Source: Massospora cicadina
Lineage: Eukaryota; Entomophthoromycota; Entomophthoromycetes; Entomophthorales; Entomophthoraceae
Reading direction: 5' to 3'
DNA length: 64,000 nt
NCBI GenBank assembly: GCA_022478985.1
Contig: JAKSZP010006728.1
Span: 62,001 to 126,000, forward strand
Shown in pieces: positions 24,109-34,229 of the stretch. Numbering within the stretch: position 1 is the first letter of the stretch; every line of letters begins with the position of its first letter. Made by a program: the position numbers and the translations under genes. The notes beneath the pieces were generated by a model, which saw only the letters and a list, made by a program, of their open reading frames with translations, made no database searches and was not told where the DNA came from.

Positions 24109-25335
24109 TGTCTTGTATCATATTATGTTGTCTGGTCTTGTTAAATTTATGGCATTGTATGCTACTTTATGATGTTTGTCCTTGTACCAAAATTGTTTTT
24201 TTGGTGTAATTGTTCATTCAGAAAGGTGTTTTAGTAGTAAGATTTGAATTATCCCACAATAGACTTCACAATGAGTTTAATATTTCATACTATCAATTCA
24301 TACTTTCAATGATGTTTGTTGCTTAAATCTTTGAAGTTTGGTGGATTTATCTGTCTTTGTGCCACAATATAAGTGTAGTTTCTGCAATTAAAAAGCATAG
24401 CATACAAATCTTGGATTCACTAAACTCATGTAATAAAAGCTTCTTTTTTTAGTACTATGTAATAAAAGCTTCTTTAATATCATAATTAACTAATTAAAGA
24501 AGTGATTAACTTTTACATGGTTTCTTCTTTTTTCTTGCCTTCATATCAAAATAAATGCTTTAAATCACTTCATGAATAATTCTGTATTGGTAGTTTTATA
24601 GAGGTGGCTTTTTTGACAATCAATATAATTAAAAAGTTGAGGTCTTTAATTGTCAAGTAACATGGATTCTCAAGACTTTATATTTTAGAAAGTATGTTTG
24701 CTGTGTTCCATCATTTGCAGTTTAGTTAGAAAATCTTATACTTCTCTAAAGCTGTTGAGGTTTTTCATCATATTATTTTATCAGTATTTTTATGCTTTCA
24801 GAAAGTCAGACATAGAGCCATGAAATTATGTCAAAGGCATGTAAAATGTAGAGAATTATAAAAGCTGTTGCAACATACTGGGTCAATATATACTGGATTA
24901 GGTAGTTTTTGACCAGAACTTGTCATAGAGTCTTATATAAAAACTTACTAACCAGTATTATACGCAGCATTATTTTCTATATTTTGAGACATTATGTGCT
25001 AATATCCTTGCATGCCATGTAAAGAACAACAGATCTTAGTTGGAAAACCAGACTTAAAAAATAGCTAAAAGTTAAGACAAAATATTTCTAAAGTAAAAAT
25101 TCTTTATTATTAAATAATGATCAATTAAACAAGTAAGGCTGGGAGTTTTCCTTTGAAATTTTTTTATCTATATCTGATGCTTCTAAAAAGTGACTCTAAA
25201 CTGCTAATAGTTTAATTAGCATGCACAGAATAACTAATGAACACTTTTTGCAACAGCTTACAAACTAATAATGAGTTTTGATTCAAACTTTATGGTATAA
25301 AATTTAAATTTTGACATAGTAAAGCAATTTTTTGT
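24109..25335. other. AT-rich spacer, no gene seen
   Basis: Strongly AT-rich with no supported ORF. A short direct repeat 'tgtaataaaagcttctttt' occurs twice near 24430-24476, most simply a local duplication. Confidence 0.5.
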
Positions 25336-25352
25336 TAGTATGCAGATATATT
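25336..25352. repeat. LINE-D target-site duplication, left
   Basis: TAGTATGCAGATATATT. The copy at 27652-27668 is TAGTATGCAGATACATT, with one mismatch in 17. Confidence 0.85.
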
Positions 25353-27651
25353 TTATTTAACCAAGGTAAGCCAACCAGGGGATGGGCATTAACGAGTATG
25401 TGTGGAAAACAAAGATATATAAAATTGGGCACCCCGGGGTACTCAGGTTACCCTGTTGCCAGCGGGACTGCCAGGTATGAGGTGAGTTGGTGCGTTACTA
25501 TGAGGGGGTTTCCCCCGCTATGGAGCAGGCGTGAAGGAAGGGGTCTGTGCGGAGGAACCAAAGTGGGAACCATAATTCTATGAGCGCCTGCTGCCTTAGC
25601 CTCATATATCCATAGAGCCAGACATGGAAGTGCTCCAGTAAGTGGACATGGAACCTGTTGATAACCCCATGGATGGTTGGGACCGTGCCCCTGAACGCAT
25701 CTAAGGCAATGGTGTGGATTGTCCACATTGCAATGGGTATCATTAGGGAGCGGAGGGTAGATGAGATTGGTGACTCAATCTGGAGCGCAAAGATACTCTC
25801 TGATATCGAGAATTCATGTTCGTTTTGAATCTTGAGCAGGCGTGCGACTTCCTGCCATATAGCTTTGGTTGGGGGGCATGTTTCTAGGCGGTGATGTAGG
25901 GAACCCTCCCCTCCACATACTGCGCAGGTTGCGTGGAGGGAATTGGAGCAGTCCGCCGTCCTATAGGTCCTTCTCAGACAGCTCCAGGCGTTGGCTCTTA
26001 CCCTTAGCTGTAGGATTTGGTGGTGCGTCATTCTCCACACTGTCTTCTGTGTGGTTAAGTCATAGGGGATGTCCAAAGCATCTAGGTATTCGATTCTAGC
26101 AATGGTTGGGGTCATAGCAAGCATGTCTCTCTGGGGGTGGTTTTCTGGATTTCTTAATTTAAAGTGGGGGCTGGGTCGTCCCCTTCCCTGCATAGTGCCA
26201 GTGTTCTCTACAGTCCATCCAATGCGGCGGATGGTTTGGAGGATACATTTGAAGTGAGGGGGGTTCCATGCAGGCCCATTGCAGTAGGGTGTTTAGCAAG
26301 GTATGATAGTAGTCTGGGTGGGCTATGTGGGTTGTTTAATTTGAGCGCCTGTGCAAAGTTAGTCCTTGCTGCCCTAGACCAGTGTTGTTGCAGGAGGTCT
26401 GGGGCAAGGACTTCCTTTATCCAGGTACCCAGGATGCGGTTGACATGGCTCTCAAAATCTATTAGTCCCATGCCTCTGCTTGAGCGTGGGCCAAAGAGTG
26501 TTTCCATCCATATGGGAGGATGGGATCTAGGCCATAGCCAGCCCTGGATGAGCGCGCGGATTAAAGTTATAAAGGTGGGTGAGAAGGCGATCGTGTGGGC
26601 AGGGTACCATAGTATTGGGAGGATGAGTGAGTTAGCAACTTTTACTCACCCCGTTAGTCCTGGGGATCTTCCCTTGAGGGAGGCGACGCGGTTGAATACC
26701 CGCTGTAGTAGGTTGCTTTCCATTGTCTCATTGGCATATCCCCCTGTTTCCGGCAATAGCCCAAGGTGGCGGACAGGAGTGGTGGTGGGAAGTGATGCAA
26801 AGGGTAAGATGAGTGGGGCTTTCCTTTGTATGGGGGTATGAGGTTCTGGTGTTGTAGCCCAGTTGTTAGTGTACTTTCATAAGAGACTGATTTCTGTTTT
26901 CCTTTTGTTGAGTGATGCGTTGCTCACCATGGAGTATTCCTCTAGGGTGTGTTCCAGCTGTCAGGCATCATTTTTGTTAGCTATACCTTCCACGCAGTCA
27001 TCCGCAAGGGCCAGTATCTTGACTGTTGGTTGGCCTTGTGCAGTTATGCCCATAAAGTGTGAGTCATTTATGCAGAGGAGTGGATTAAAAACTGAAAAAA
27101 TACAGCAGTGGGCTGAGGGGGTCCCCTTGTTTGAGACCTCTGTGTGGTGTGATCTTGTTAGTTAGGAAGCCAGGGCTTCATACAGCCATGGTTGCAGATT
27201 CTGTAAGGAGCATCGCCCAGTTTATGAATCTGGGTGGGAGTTTGAAAGCGTATAGGCATTCCTTTAGGTATGGCCAACTAACGCGGTCATATGCTTTTTC
27301 TGGTCTAAGAAGACCAGAGCACCAGTTGCTTTGGACTGACATATGTTTGCAACAGGGTGTATGTTGTTCCAGATTGAGCGCCCTGGTATAAACCCAAACT
27401 GGTTGGGTGACAGGACGTTAGAGGCTATTGCGCCTAATATGGCTGCTAAAATTTTTGTTAAAATTTTTGTATCAGTATTAGAAAGTGCAATTGGACGCCA
27501 GTTTGCCAGGTCCAATTTGTCACCCTTTTTATACAAGGTTATGACATATGATTCATGGCCACCAGGTAGGAGGCGTGTATCCAGCAAGCACTGGTTCATA
27601 GACGACGATAGGAGGGGGCAATTTGCTGAAAATATTTTTTGTAAAATTTGG
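25353..27651 (-). mobile_element. LINE-D: 5'-truncated LINE copy
   Basis: Minus-strand LINE of the same superfamily as LINE-A but clearly diverged. It is flanked by 17-bp TSDs. Its 3' end reads, on the minus strand, CCCATCCCCTGGTTGGCTTACC and then an A-rich end, as in the SINE and the ORF1-only elements. The 5' end stops inside the RT, the usual outcome of incomplete target-primed reverse transcription. Confidence 0.9.
25460..27645 (-). pseudogene. LINE-D ORF2 fragment (RT and C-terminal domain)
   Basis: From the 5' truncation the minus strand reads RLLPGGHESYVITLYKKGDK, then QFGFIPGRSIWNN, then FLDQKK. After a frame break come LALADDCVEGIANKNDA (~26990, the catalytic Asp pair retained) and GLIDFESHVNRILGTWI. 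A 231-codon open end (26193-25498) carries CAVCGGEGSLHHRLETC, the C-terminal Cys/His motif. Position 26690 keeps FNRVASLKG, where LINE-A and LINE-C have TGA instead of Arg. Thumb and C-terminal domain are the best-preserved parts. Confidence 0.85.
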
Positions 27652-27668
27652 TAGTATGCAGATACATT
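27652..27668. repeat. LINE-D target-site duplication, right
   Basis: Copy of 25336-25352 with one mismatch. Confidence 0.85.
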
Positions 27669-28249
27669 AAACAAAAGATACTTATATATTACCAGCAAAA
27701 AAATTAATTAAAAACCAGAAGCATATTTCAAAAGTTTAGATTACCCAATATTTAAATTTTATTCAATTTTATAGGGTGTATTCTCTATTTTTTAGTACTA
27801 GGTGGTCAAACCCAAGGGGAGATTCATCAAGTCTTGTTAAGTTATGACTGAGCTCCTAAGAGCTTGAGGAGGGGAAAGGGATTGGTGGATGTATCAAAAA
27901 TGGTGGGGTAATCCATAGATCCGAGCATCAGATTATATGGATCTGTTGGCAATTAGCAATGTGGCAGAGATTTTCAGGACCATACCAGAGTGCACCTAAA
28001 AGGAGTAACCTAAGTTGGGTAATGTCCACAGATATAGTCTAAAGCGGTGTGGATGTACAAATTTTGGATAATTCATATTTTTATGCTGAACAACAGGATT
28101 CTGAGAGATTTGGGATCATCAGAGAACAAGTGATCGAACAAGATGTTATAAATTAGATGCCCAGTTAGTGTTATACTCAGTGTTCACAGATCTTGGCCAA
28201 GAAGGGGGTGACAAAAGCAGGTAAAGAAGAAGTAAAGGTGGGTGTCAAT

Positions 28250-31050
28250 TGGCTCAGCGCATTGTGGGCATCTCTTGTGCTGGAAGGTGGGACTTGTTTA
28301 ATGCCCTGCAATGTATTAGCAGTGTAGAACTCTCCAAAGTGTATTTAACATTTTTGCTGAGAAAATTGAGTGGCTAACGCCCCGCCAGAGCACCCTGAGA
28401 TTGCATTTTCTGGTGGGGGTAGAATTTTGAAAGGCGAGGACATGTTGTGGGTCTGTCCATAGGGTTGATTGGGAGTAATGATCCCTCCATTGTGGACTAA
28501 AGTGTGCCAGTAGGGTTGATTCCAGGGCCTCTCCTTTACCTTGGGAAAGCGTGGTACACATGTGCACCTACTCGCTTAAGGTCCAGGCGGGCCTGATTCC
28601 AGTATAAGCTTGAGGAAGGTTTAAGGAATGCCCTGGGTGGTTAGTTAACCATTTAAAACAGCAATTGGTGAGACATGAGTGAGTCCCAGTGAGGCTGCTA
28701 ATGCCTGGCGTAGTGCTGGAGCCCACTGTGGCATTGGAGTCGCATCCAAGAAGATTATGGGCTTGAGGATCCTGGTTAGTATTGAGGTGGCATGGTTTCT
28801 CATGTCTAAAAGTCTCAGGCCACCTTTGCTGCAGGGTTAGGAAATCATTGTCAGAGCGGTGGCAGGTAGTTTGATCCCATATTCAGCAACAGAGTGTCAA
28901 GTTCAGCCTCAAGTAAAAACTTTCCGTGAAGGGTAAGACATGTGTGAGGAACCAGACCTTTGATAACAGAAATATTCTCCCATTAGGGCCCATTCAGGGG
29001 GGTAATTTGCTGGAAGTTCCAGCTAGCTATGCAGGAATTTATCGCTTCTCATATAAAATGTTTGTTGTCCTTGATTGCAACCCCTTGGTATATGGCGAGA
29101 ACACCTAGTTGATGGAAGGTATCATGGGTGTGCTCTAGATTATAAGGGGAGGAAAGGAGGGGATACCAACTCAAACTATAATGGTTAAGATAGTAAAATT
29201 TTTATTAGATGCTTTGGAATAGCAATTAAGGGCGTTAATGATTAGGTTTAGGTCCTTTTAAAATCCAAATGCCACCACCGTGTCATCAGAAAAGGCTATG
29301 TAGCTGGTGGGAGGCTTTCTTATTACATGGATACCTCAAGTTGTTCATGAGTAGGGCCATGAGGGGTTCAGGGATATATTGAACATGATTAGCTCAATGG
29401 ATCCCTTGATGAAGAACTTATTTCACCATAACTGCCGCCATAAAGCTTGTCAGGGCCAGTATTTTGGTAGAAGCTGGATGTAGAGTGCCAACAGCCACTC
29501 CTAGCTTATGGAGGGATGTGTAGGCAGGTTAGGGAGGTGTCAAGATACACAAAACCACTCAATTGTAGGGTTTTTCCATATCATGAAGCGACAAAAAACA
29601 TGAGTTTGAGGGGAATTAGCTGTCAGGGTCATGTGGATTTAGTTGTAGTAGTTTACAGCAATCTCCCAGAAATGAAACTAAGCCGAGCGAATTGAGGCAG
29701 GGCATCTTCCATATAGGCTTGTGGTTTTCTAGGATTTAAAAAAAGTTTAAGGTCAATGTTCAATCGTGATATAAATCACTAGTTTATTAGGTCTCCCAGA
29801 CCACATTTCTTATGAATAAAGGTTGTAATTGAGCCTCCTGAGTCACTTAGTACCCCAGCTTCCGCCAAGTTGGTCAAGAAAAGGGGTTGGAGGGACTCAA
29901 TAGCTGTTATGGAATCTGCTAGGTACACTTTAAACAGAATACCATCTAGGACAGGGGCCTTTAGATGTGGGAAGTTGAAAAGAATTTACACTACTTCTTG
30001 TGAGAGCGGCGTAAGGAGTTCCTCATCCACATAGAAATTGACCGGCAGTACCTGGAGTCCATCTAATAAAAATGCAAACATCTATCTGGTTTACCCAGGA
30101 AGCCTAGAATAGGTGAAATATTATCAGTGAATCTTGTTGTTAATTTTTTTGTCCAGTGAATGTATTTTCCACCTTTAGGGTTTCAATCTCTTGAGCCTTT
30201 AAGCAGGTTTTTTGTTTTTAGAATGAAGCAGGTGTGGCGTTCCCAGTTGGGTGTAGTAACATGACGATGTGAAATTCTCCGCCCATTCTTCTTGGGCAGT
30301 AACTTCAAGGTGGTATGACTCTTGGATGGCTTCCCACGCTTCCTACCATTGGGACGACGATGTAGACTGGCAGTTAAACTCATTATGCCTAATTTTGGCT
30401 TTAGCTCACTGACCTTGGCGCAAGCCACGATCATTTGGGCTTTCATTCAGTCATAGGCAACTATCAAGATCTTTAAATTTGTCTCTGTATCTTTACCTTG
30501 GGGAGTGAACAAATGGGGCAAAGTTGTGGATACAGGTTTATGGATGCTCATAATCAGTTTTTTTTTAAAAACGGGTTGTTCATGATTCCTGGGGAAATCC
30601 TAGGTTAAGAACGCCGTAGTTGTCTGAGCGCGGTCAAGAGGACCACCATAAGGGACCTATGATTGCTAATAGTGTTATCTTGAGCCATAAGAACAGAGAC
30701 TTACTTGACCAACATGGGGACAAATAAAGCCATAGCAATTTGAGACACAAACCTGAACGTCAACTTGTTGTACCAGATTTTAGCCATACATCCAAGGCCA
30801 TACGTGAAGGGGAAGGCATCAGTAAATTTGTTGGACCTGGGTAAGAATTGGAGTCTATTAATGCCCCACTGATTCTTTCTAGCAGGTGGAGGGTGTCCCA
30901 GACATGACTCAATATGGTGTTGGAATCGCCAATCAGCACCATATTGTTGTGAGTTGGATGCAGATGAGTTCTTCCAATGCTAGTCCTTTTTGTGGACTGC
31001 ATATGGCAGGTATATACTCATAGTATAGAAAGAGAACTTAGGGTAGATAA
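28250..31050 (-). pseudogene. LINE-E ORF2 remnant
   Basis: 31002-30760 (-) reads NMVLIGDSNTILSHVWDT, the endonuclease GD-N segment with one residue changed (GDxN seen as GDSN). RT fragments include a degraded 'RQGDPLS...NIS-LEPL' region at about 29420-29330 (readable as VQYIPEPLMALLMNN) and IAFSDDT with the Asp pair at ~29290. 28567-28316 reads VLWRGVSHSIFSAKMLNTLWRVLHC, resembling the C-terminal region after RT. Stops and frameshifts are frequent throughout. Confidence 0.6.
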
Positions 31051-31519
31051 TTTTCCAGGATTAGGTGGTTGTCTAAGTGTTTCAAAAATGGTGTTCTTTC
31101 ACCTGAGGATTAAGGATTTTGAGGGCTGCTTAGTATGTTTAACAGGAGTTACCTCCAAAATGTTAGTTTCATGCTTCTATTTCAGAGGGGGTTGAGGGGT
31201 TCTTGGACGGCTGAAACTTTTATGTGAGTTGACCTAAAACTGCATATTAGTTGGGCTTTCCATTTGTAATCACAGTCCATTGGCATTAATGGCTTCAGGG
31301 TTAGGGTTCTCCATGTAGCCTCATAGGTTTCCACCTTCAAATACAGGGTTGTTGCCAGCACTTATACCTGCACCCGTAAGCATCTTGTTTTAAGTCTCTG
31401 AGCTTGACTCTTGGAGGCGATCTGAGAAGTTTACTAGGGAGTGTGATTGTTCTGGGTGCAGGGGGTCGTGAAACTGTTGAGCCAAAATAGTATGCCACCC
31501 CTGCTACCTTGCTTGTAAG

Positions 31520-33380
31520 GGCCAATCAGGTGCTCTTAGACTCCTTCATCTGGGCTCTGCCCGATCTTGAGTACATTTTTCAACTCTTTCATTACAGAGA
31601 AGGTGGTCTGAGATTAATATGACTAGTTGGTGGGGGTTTGCTAGGTTGGGAGGTCTGCTTCAAGTGGGGTGCTCCAGATATGCTCCATCAGTTGGATGAC
31701 ATCCATCTTCTGGGAGTCGTAGGTAAACCTGCCTAGGTTGGTTTGAGGCAAATCTGCCAGGTTAGTGTCTGCCAGGTTGGTATCCACCGCATATGGGGCG
31801 GGGTTTGAAGATTTGTGCTTGGTTTGTGCTGGTAATGGGGGCGGTAGATTGGAGGGGGTCCCTACCAGGAGAGGGCTATAAAGCTAAGGGGATTGCTACA
31901 TAGGAAAGTGGAACATTATTTTCTGTTTTACAGAGGTAGTTGGAGACAGCTCCACCTTTTTAAACCCAATGGGTTGATTACGGGATTTCTGCTGTCGCTG
32001 CATAAGATCTTCCAGCCTATAGTGGGAAACTGGCTGGTAGTTGGCAAAGATTTTTTGCATGTGGTGCAAATGTTGTAGAGGTGACCCAAGATGTTGCACC
32101 ATGAGTAGCGGGGTCACGCTTGATCAAGATCCACAAAGCATTCTTAAGGCATGATGATAAGAGCAACACGCAGTATGATCACTATGTTTTTGGCTACTGT
32201 GGGTTTAGAAATAAAGGACTCTCTGGCGACATGACTCACTTGGTCAGATCATAGTATGCTGGCACGCCGAGTCCACTGACAGGATGGATCTTAATTCATA
32301 AGCCCCAATGGAGTGCAAGCTTAAGGATTCCGGGTCAACTGTTGTTGGCAGGTTTAAGAGGGTAATTCAGGAGATCTTCTCAAGATTTGACCTGGTACTG
32401 ATAACATGTGGGGAGCCTCATGGGATTGTAATATTGGTGTATGCATCACTTTCCGCATCTTCTGGGTTTGTGAAACTTACCTCAATGTAGTGGCCTTCAA
32501 CCACTTGATGAATGGTGGTGTCAACAGGGAATGCCCTAGTTATCACTCTGAAGTAGTTAGAATAGTCATGAGAGAAGAATTTGATGGGGTTGTGGCCATA
32601 ATATGTGCAAACTGCGTGAGCTAGGGTGAAGTGAGGAAGGGTTCTTTGTGCTCTTGTTTTGGCTCGCCGCTTCTTAACCTCTTCTACATTTGCACCTTTA
32701 TGAGGGTCATTAGTGGGCTGAGTAGGTATCATCCGTTTCTGCTATGTAACAGCGGCAATTTTTGGAAAAATTGTTCTTAGTTTGTGCTGTCACTGTGGGC
32801 TCTGAATGTGGGATGCTGCAGATAAGGTTGTCAGGTTCCCTAGGGGTTGTTCCCAGACAGAGCGAATCCGCCAGCACTGCATGGGATGGCACTGTAATAA
32901 GAGGCACCCAATTTGCCTTAGGTTTCCTGGTCATCATCTTTCAGGTTCCCATTATATGTCCTTGGGTTGTGATGGGTCAGGATGTCAAACTATCATCAAA
33001 ACTGAATGGCTTTAAGAGAATGGGCCCAGGCTTGTCATCAAACCAATCAAAGGTAATAGCGGTCATTTAAGCGTCTGGGTTTGCCTCCTGGGAGGTTCTT
33101 GCCATTTGGCTCATACCTCAGTTTGTTACAAAAGAAATTTTTTGGGAAAGTTGTTATGGTCATCTGACTGGCGTATAAATTTGATTCTACCAAGCCTCAA
33201 CAGTCGTATCTAAAAGATTGTCAGATGATTGTACCATCTAACTATCATGGGTGGTTTCAGTGATTATGGTAATTTCTGCTACTAGTATTGATTGGGTGAG
33301 TAAAACATTTAATTGAATGATTTCCACCCGTTTTTCCTTAGTCAAGGTAGGGTTGGCTAAGGTGGGTGCGTCAGCCATAT
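31520..33380 (-). pseudogene. LINE-E ORF1-like remnant
   Basis: A start-like MADAPTLANPTLTKEKRVEI lies at 33379 (-). It is followed after breaks by MTAITFDWFDDKPGPILLKP (33069), MMTRKPKANWVPLITVPSHA (32937) and ITRAFPVDTTIHQVVEGHYI (~32540), then a charged linker with QRQQKSRNQPIGFKK (~32000). I know no exact family. Position upstream of the endonuclease and the basic stretches suggest a nucleic-acid-binding ORF1. A short degenerate tandem motif (GCCAGGTT-type, about three copies) lies at ~31725-31790. Confidence 0.45.
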
Positions 33381-33600
33381 GGTCTGTAATGAAAAAACTG
33401 TTATAATTTTATTGTGGAGAGGCATCTGCCTTAGCAGATGCCAACTGGGAGTGTGTGGTCCTGGTGGACGCACATGTTGGCAACCTAGGGTTGCTGTAGG
33501 GTTTGAATTGTGTTCAGGTCTTTGCAGCTAAGTTAGTGAGATCCTTGGCGGGCTTTACCACCAATTTTACTATAGTTTCTCATAACTTTTTTAAGTAACT

Positions 33601-33615
33601 AAGTTTCTATGGTAG
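33601..33615. repeat. SINE target-site duplication, left
   Basis: AAGTTTCTATGGTAG; the copy at 33901-33915 is AAGTTTCTAGGGTAG (one mismatch). Confidence 0.85.
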
Positions 33616-33681
33616 GGGTGGAAGGCGAGTCAGTAGGGCGTACAGCTTCCAACCTGAAGGTTGCAGGTTTGATTCCCACCC
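33616..33681 (+). ncRNA. tRNA-like head of the SINE
   Basis: GGGTGG at 33616-33621 can pair with CCACCC at 33676-33681 as an acceptor stem. A-box- and B-box-like blocks are correctly spaced inside. The anticodon-arm region (about 33640-33658, containing TTCCAACC) is compatible with a tRNA-Trp-like CCA triplet, but the stem is weak. It is not an intact tRNA gene; it most likely acts as an internal pol III promoter. Confidence 0.65.
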
Positions 33682-33900
33682 TTTGCACTTTGATTGGGGT
33701 GCCAGCTGAAGGAAGCTATAAGCGGTTAGTAGGTATAATAACACGAAAATCTTACCCATGATGTAACCAGAAAAATCTGAGTCCTGATCCAGAGATGAAA
33801 AAACTTTCTATGACAGAGTTGACCCTGCTCATGTTTTATGTCAATACTTTCTCTACTTTGGTAATGTCCGTCCCCTATCAGCTTGCCTCAAATAAATAAA
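33616..33900 (+). mobile_element. tRNA-derived SINE, 285 bp, with LINE-type tail
   Basis: Bounded exactly by 15-bp TSDs. The 5' 66 bp are tRNA-like, with a pol III A-box-like block at 33623-33638 and a B box GGTTTGATTCC at 33666-33676. A unique body of about 160 bp follows. The last ~50 bp (from TAATGTCCGTCCCC to CCTCAAATAAATAAA) closely match the 3' ends of LINE-D and the ORF1-only element at 36112-36152, and resemble those of LINE-A/B/C. SINEs encode no protein and are copied by a LINE enzyme that recognises such a tail. Confidence 0.85.
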
Positions 33901-33915
33901 AAGTTTCTAGGGTAG
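33901..33915. repeat. SINE target-site duplication, right
   Basis: Near-exact copy of 33601-33615, directly after the A-rich end. Confidence 0.85.
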
Positions 33916-34229
33916 TGTAATCTTTGGAAAATTAATGCTTACTAGGTGTGAAATCTATTGTAAGTTATACCATTCTATTTTAATTTTATTACTATAAAAT
34001 TACTGATACAAAAAAGTGATACTCTGATAAAATAAAATAAACTCTACCAGTTGTCTATAAAGGCCTAGACTAAAAAATCAATCCCCTACAACATAGATAC
34101 TAAAAAATATAGTACATAAGTTTAGATTACTTTTATGAAATTTACTGCCTTAATTTAATGATATAATCACATAGTTTATCATAGCCAACAAAGTTAAGAA
34201 TTTTTAAATTTTATTTTTTATATCTAGAG
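33916..34229. other. AT-rich spacer
   Basis: No ORF, repeat or RNA-like feature seen. Confidence 0.5.

Larger units (their letters stand above)
27780..33480 (-). mobile_element. LINE-E: older, distinct LINE family
   Basis: The minus strand carries an ORF1-like region (33380 to ~31520), endonuclease (~31000-30760), RT (~30100-28700) and a C-terminal part (~28570-28250), in LINE order. It does not align closely with LINE-A to -D at protein level and is heavily decayed. Its 3' end near 27780 only weakly resembles the shared tail. No TSD found, so the ends are approximate. LINE-D lies about 110 bp to its left and the SINE about 140 bp beyond its right end. Confidence 0.65.

Noticed and set aside
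24429..24476. Two direct copies of 'tgtaataaaagcttctttt'
   Set aside because: A short local duplication in AT-rich DNA with no element between or around it.
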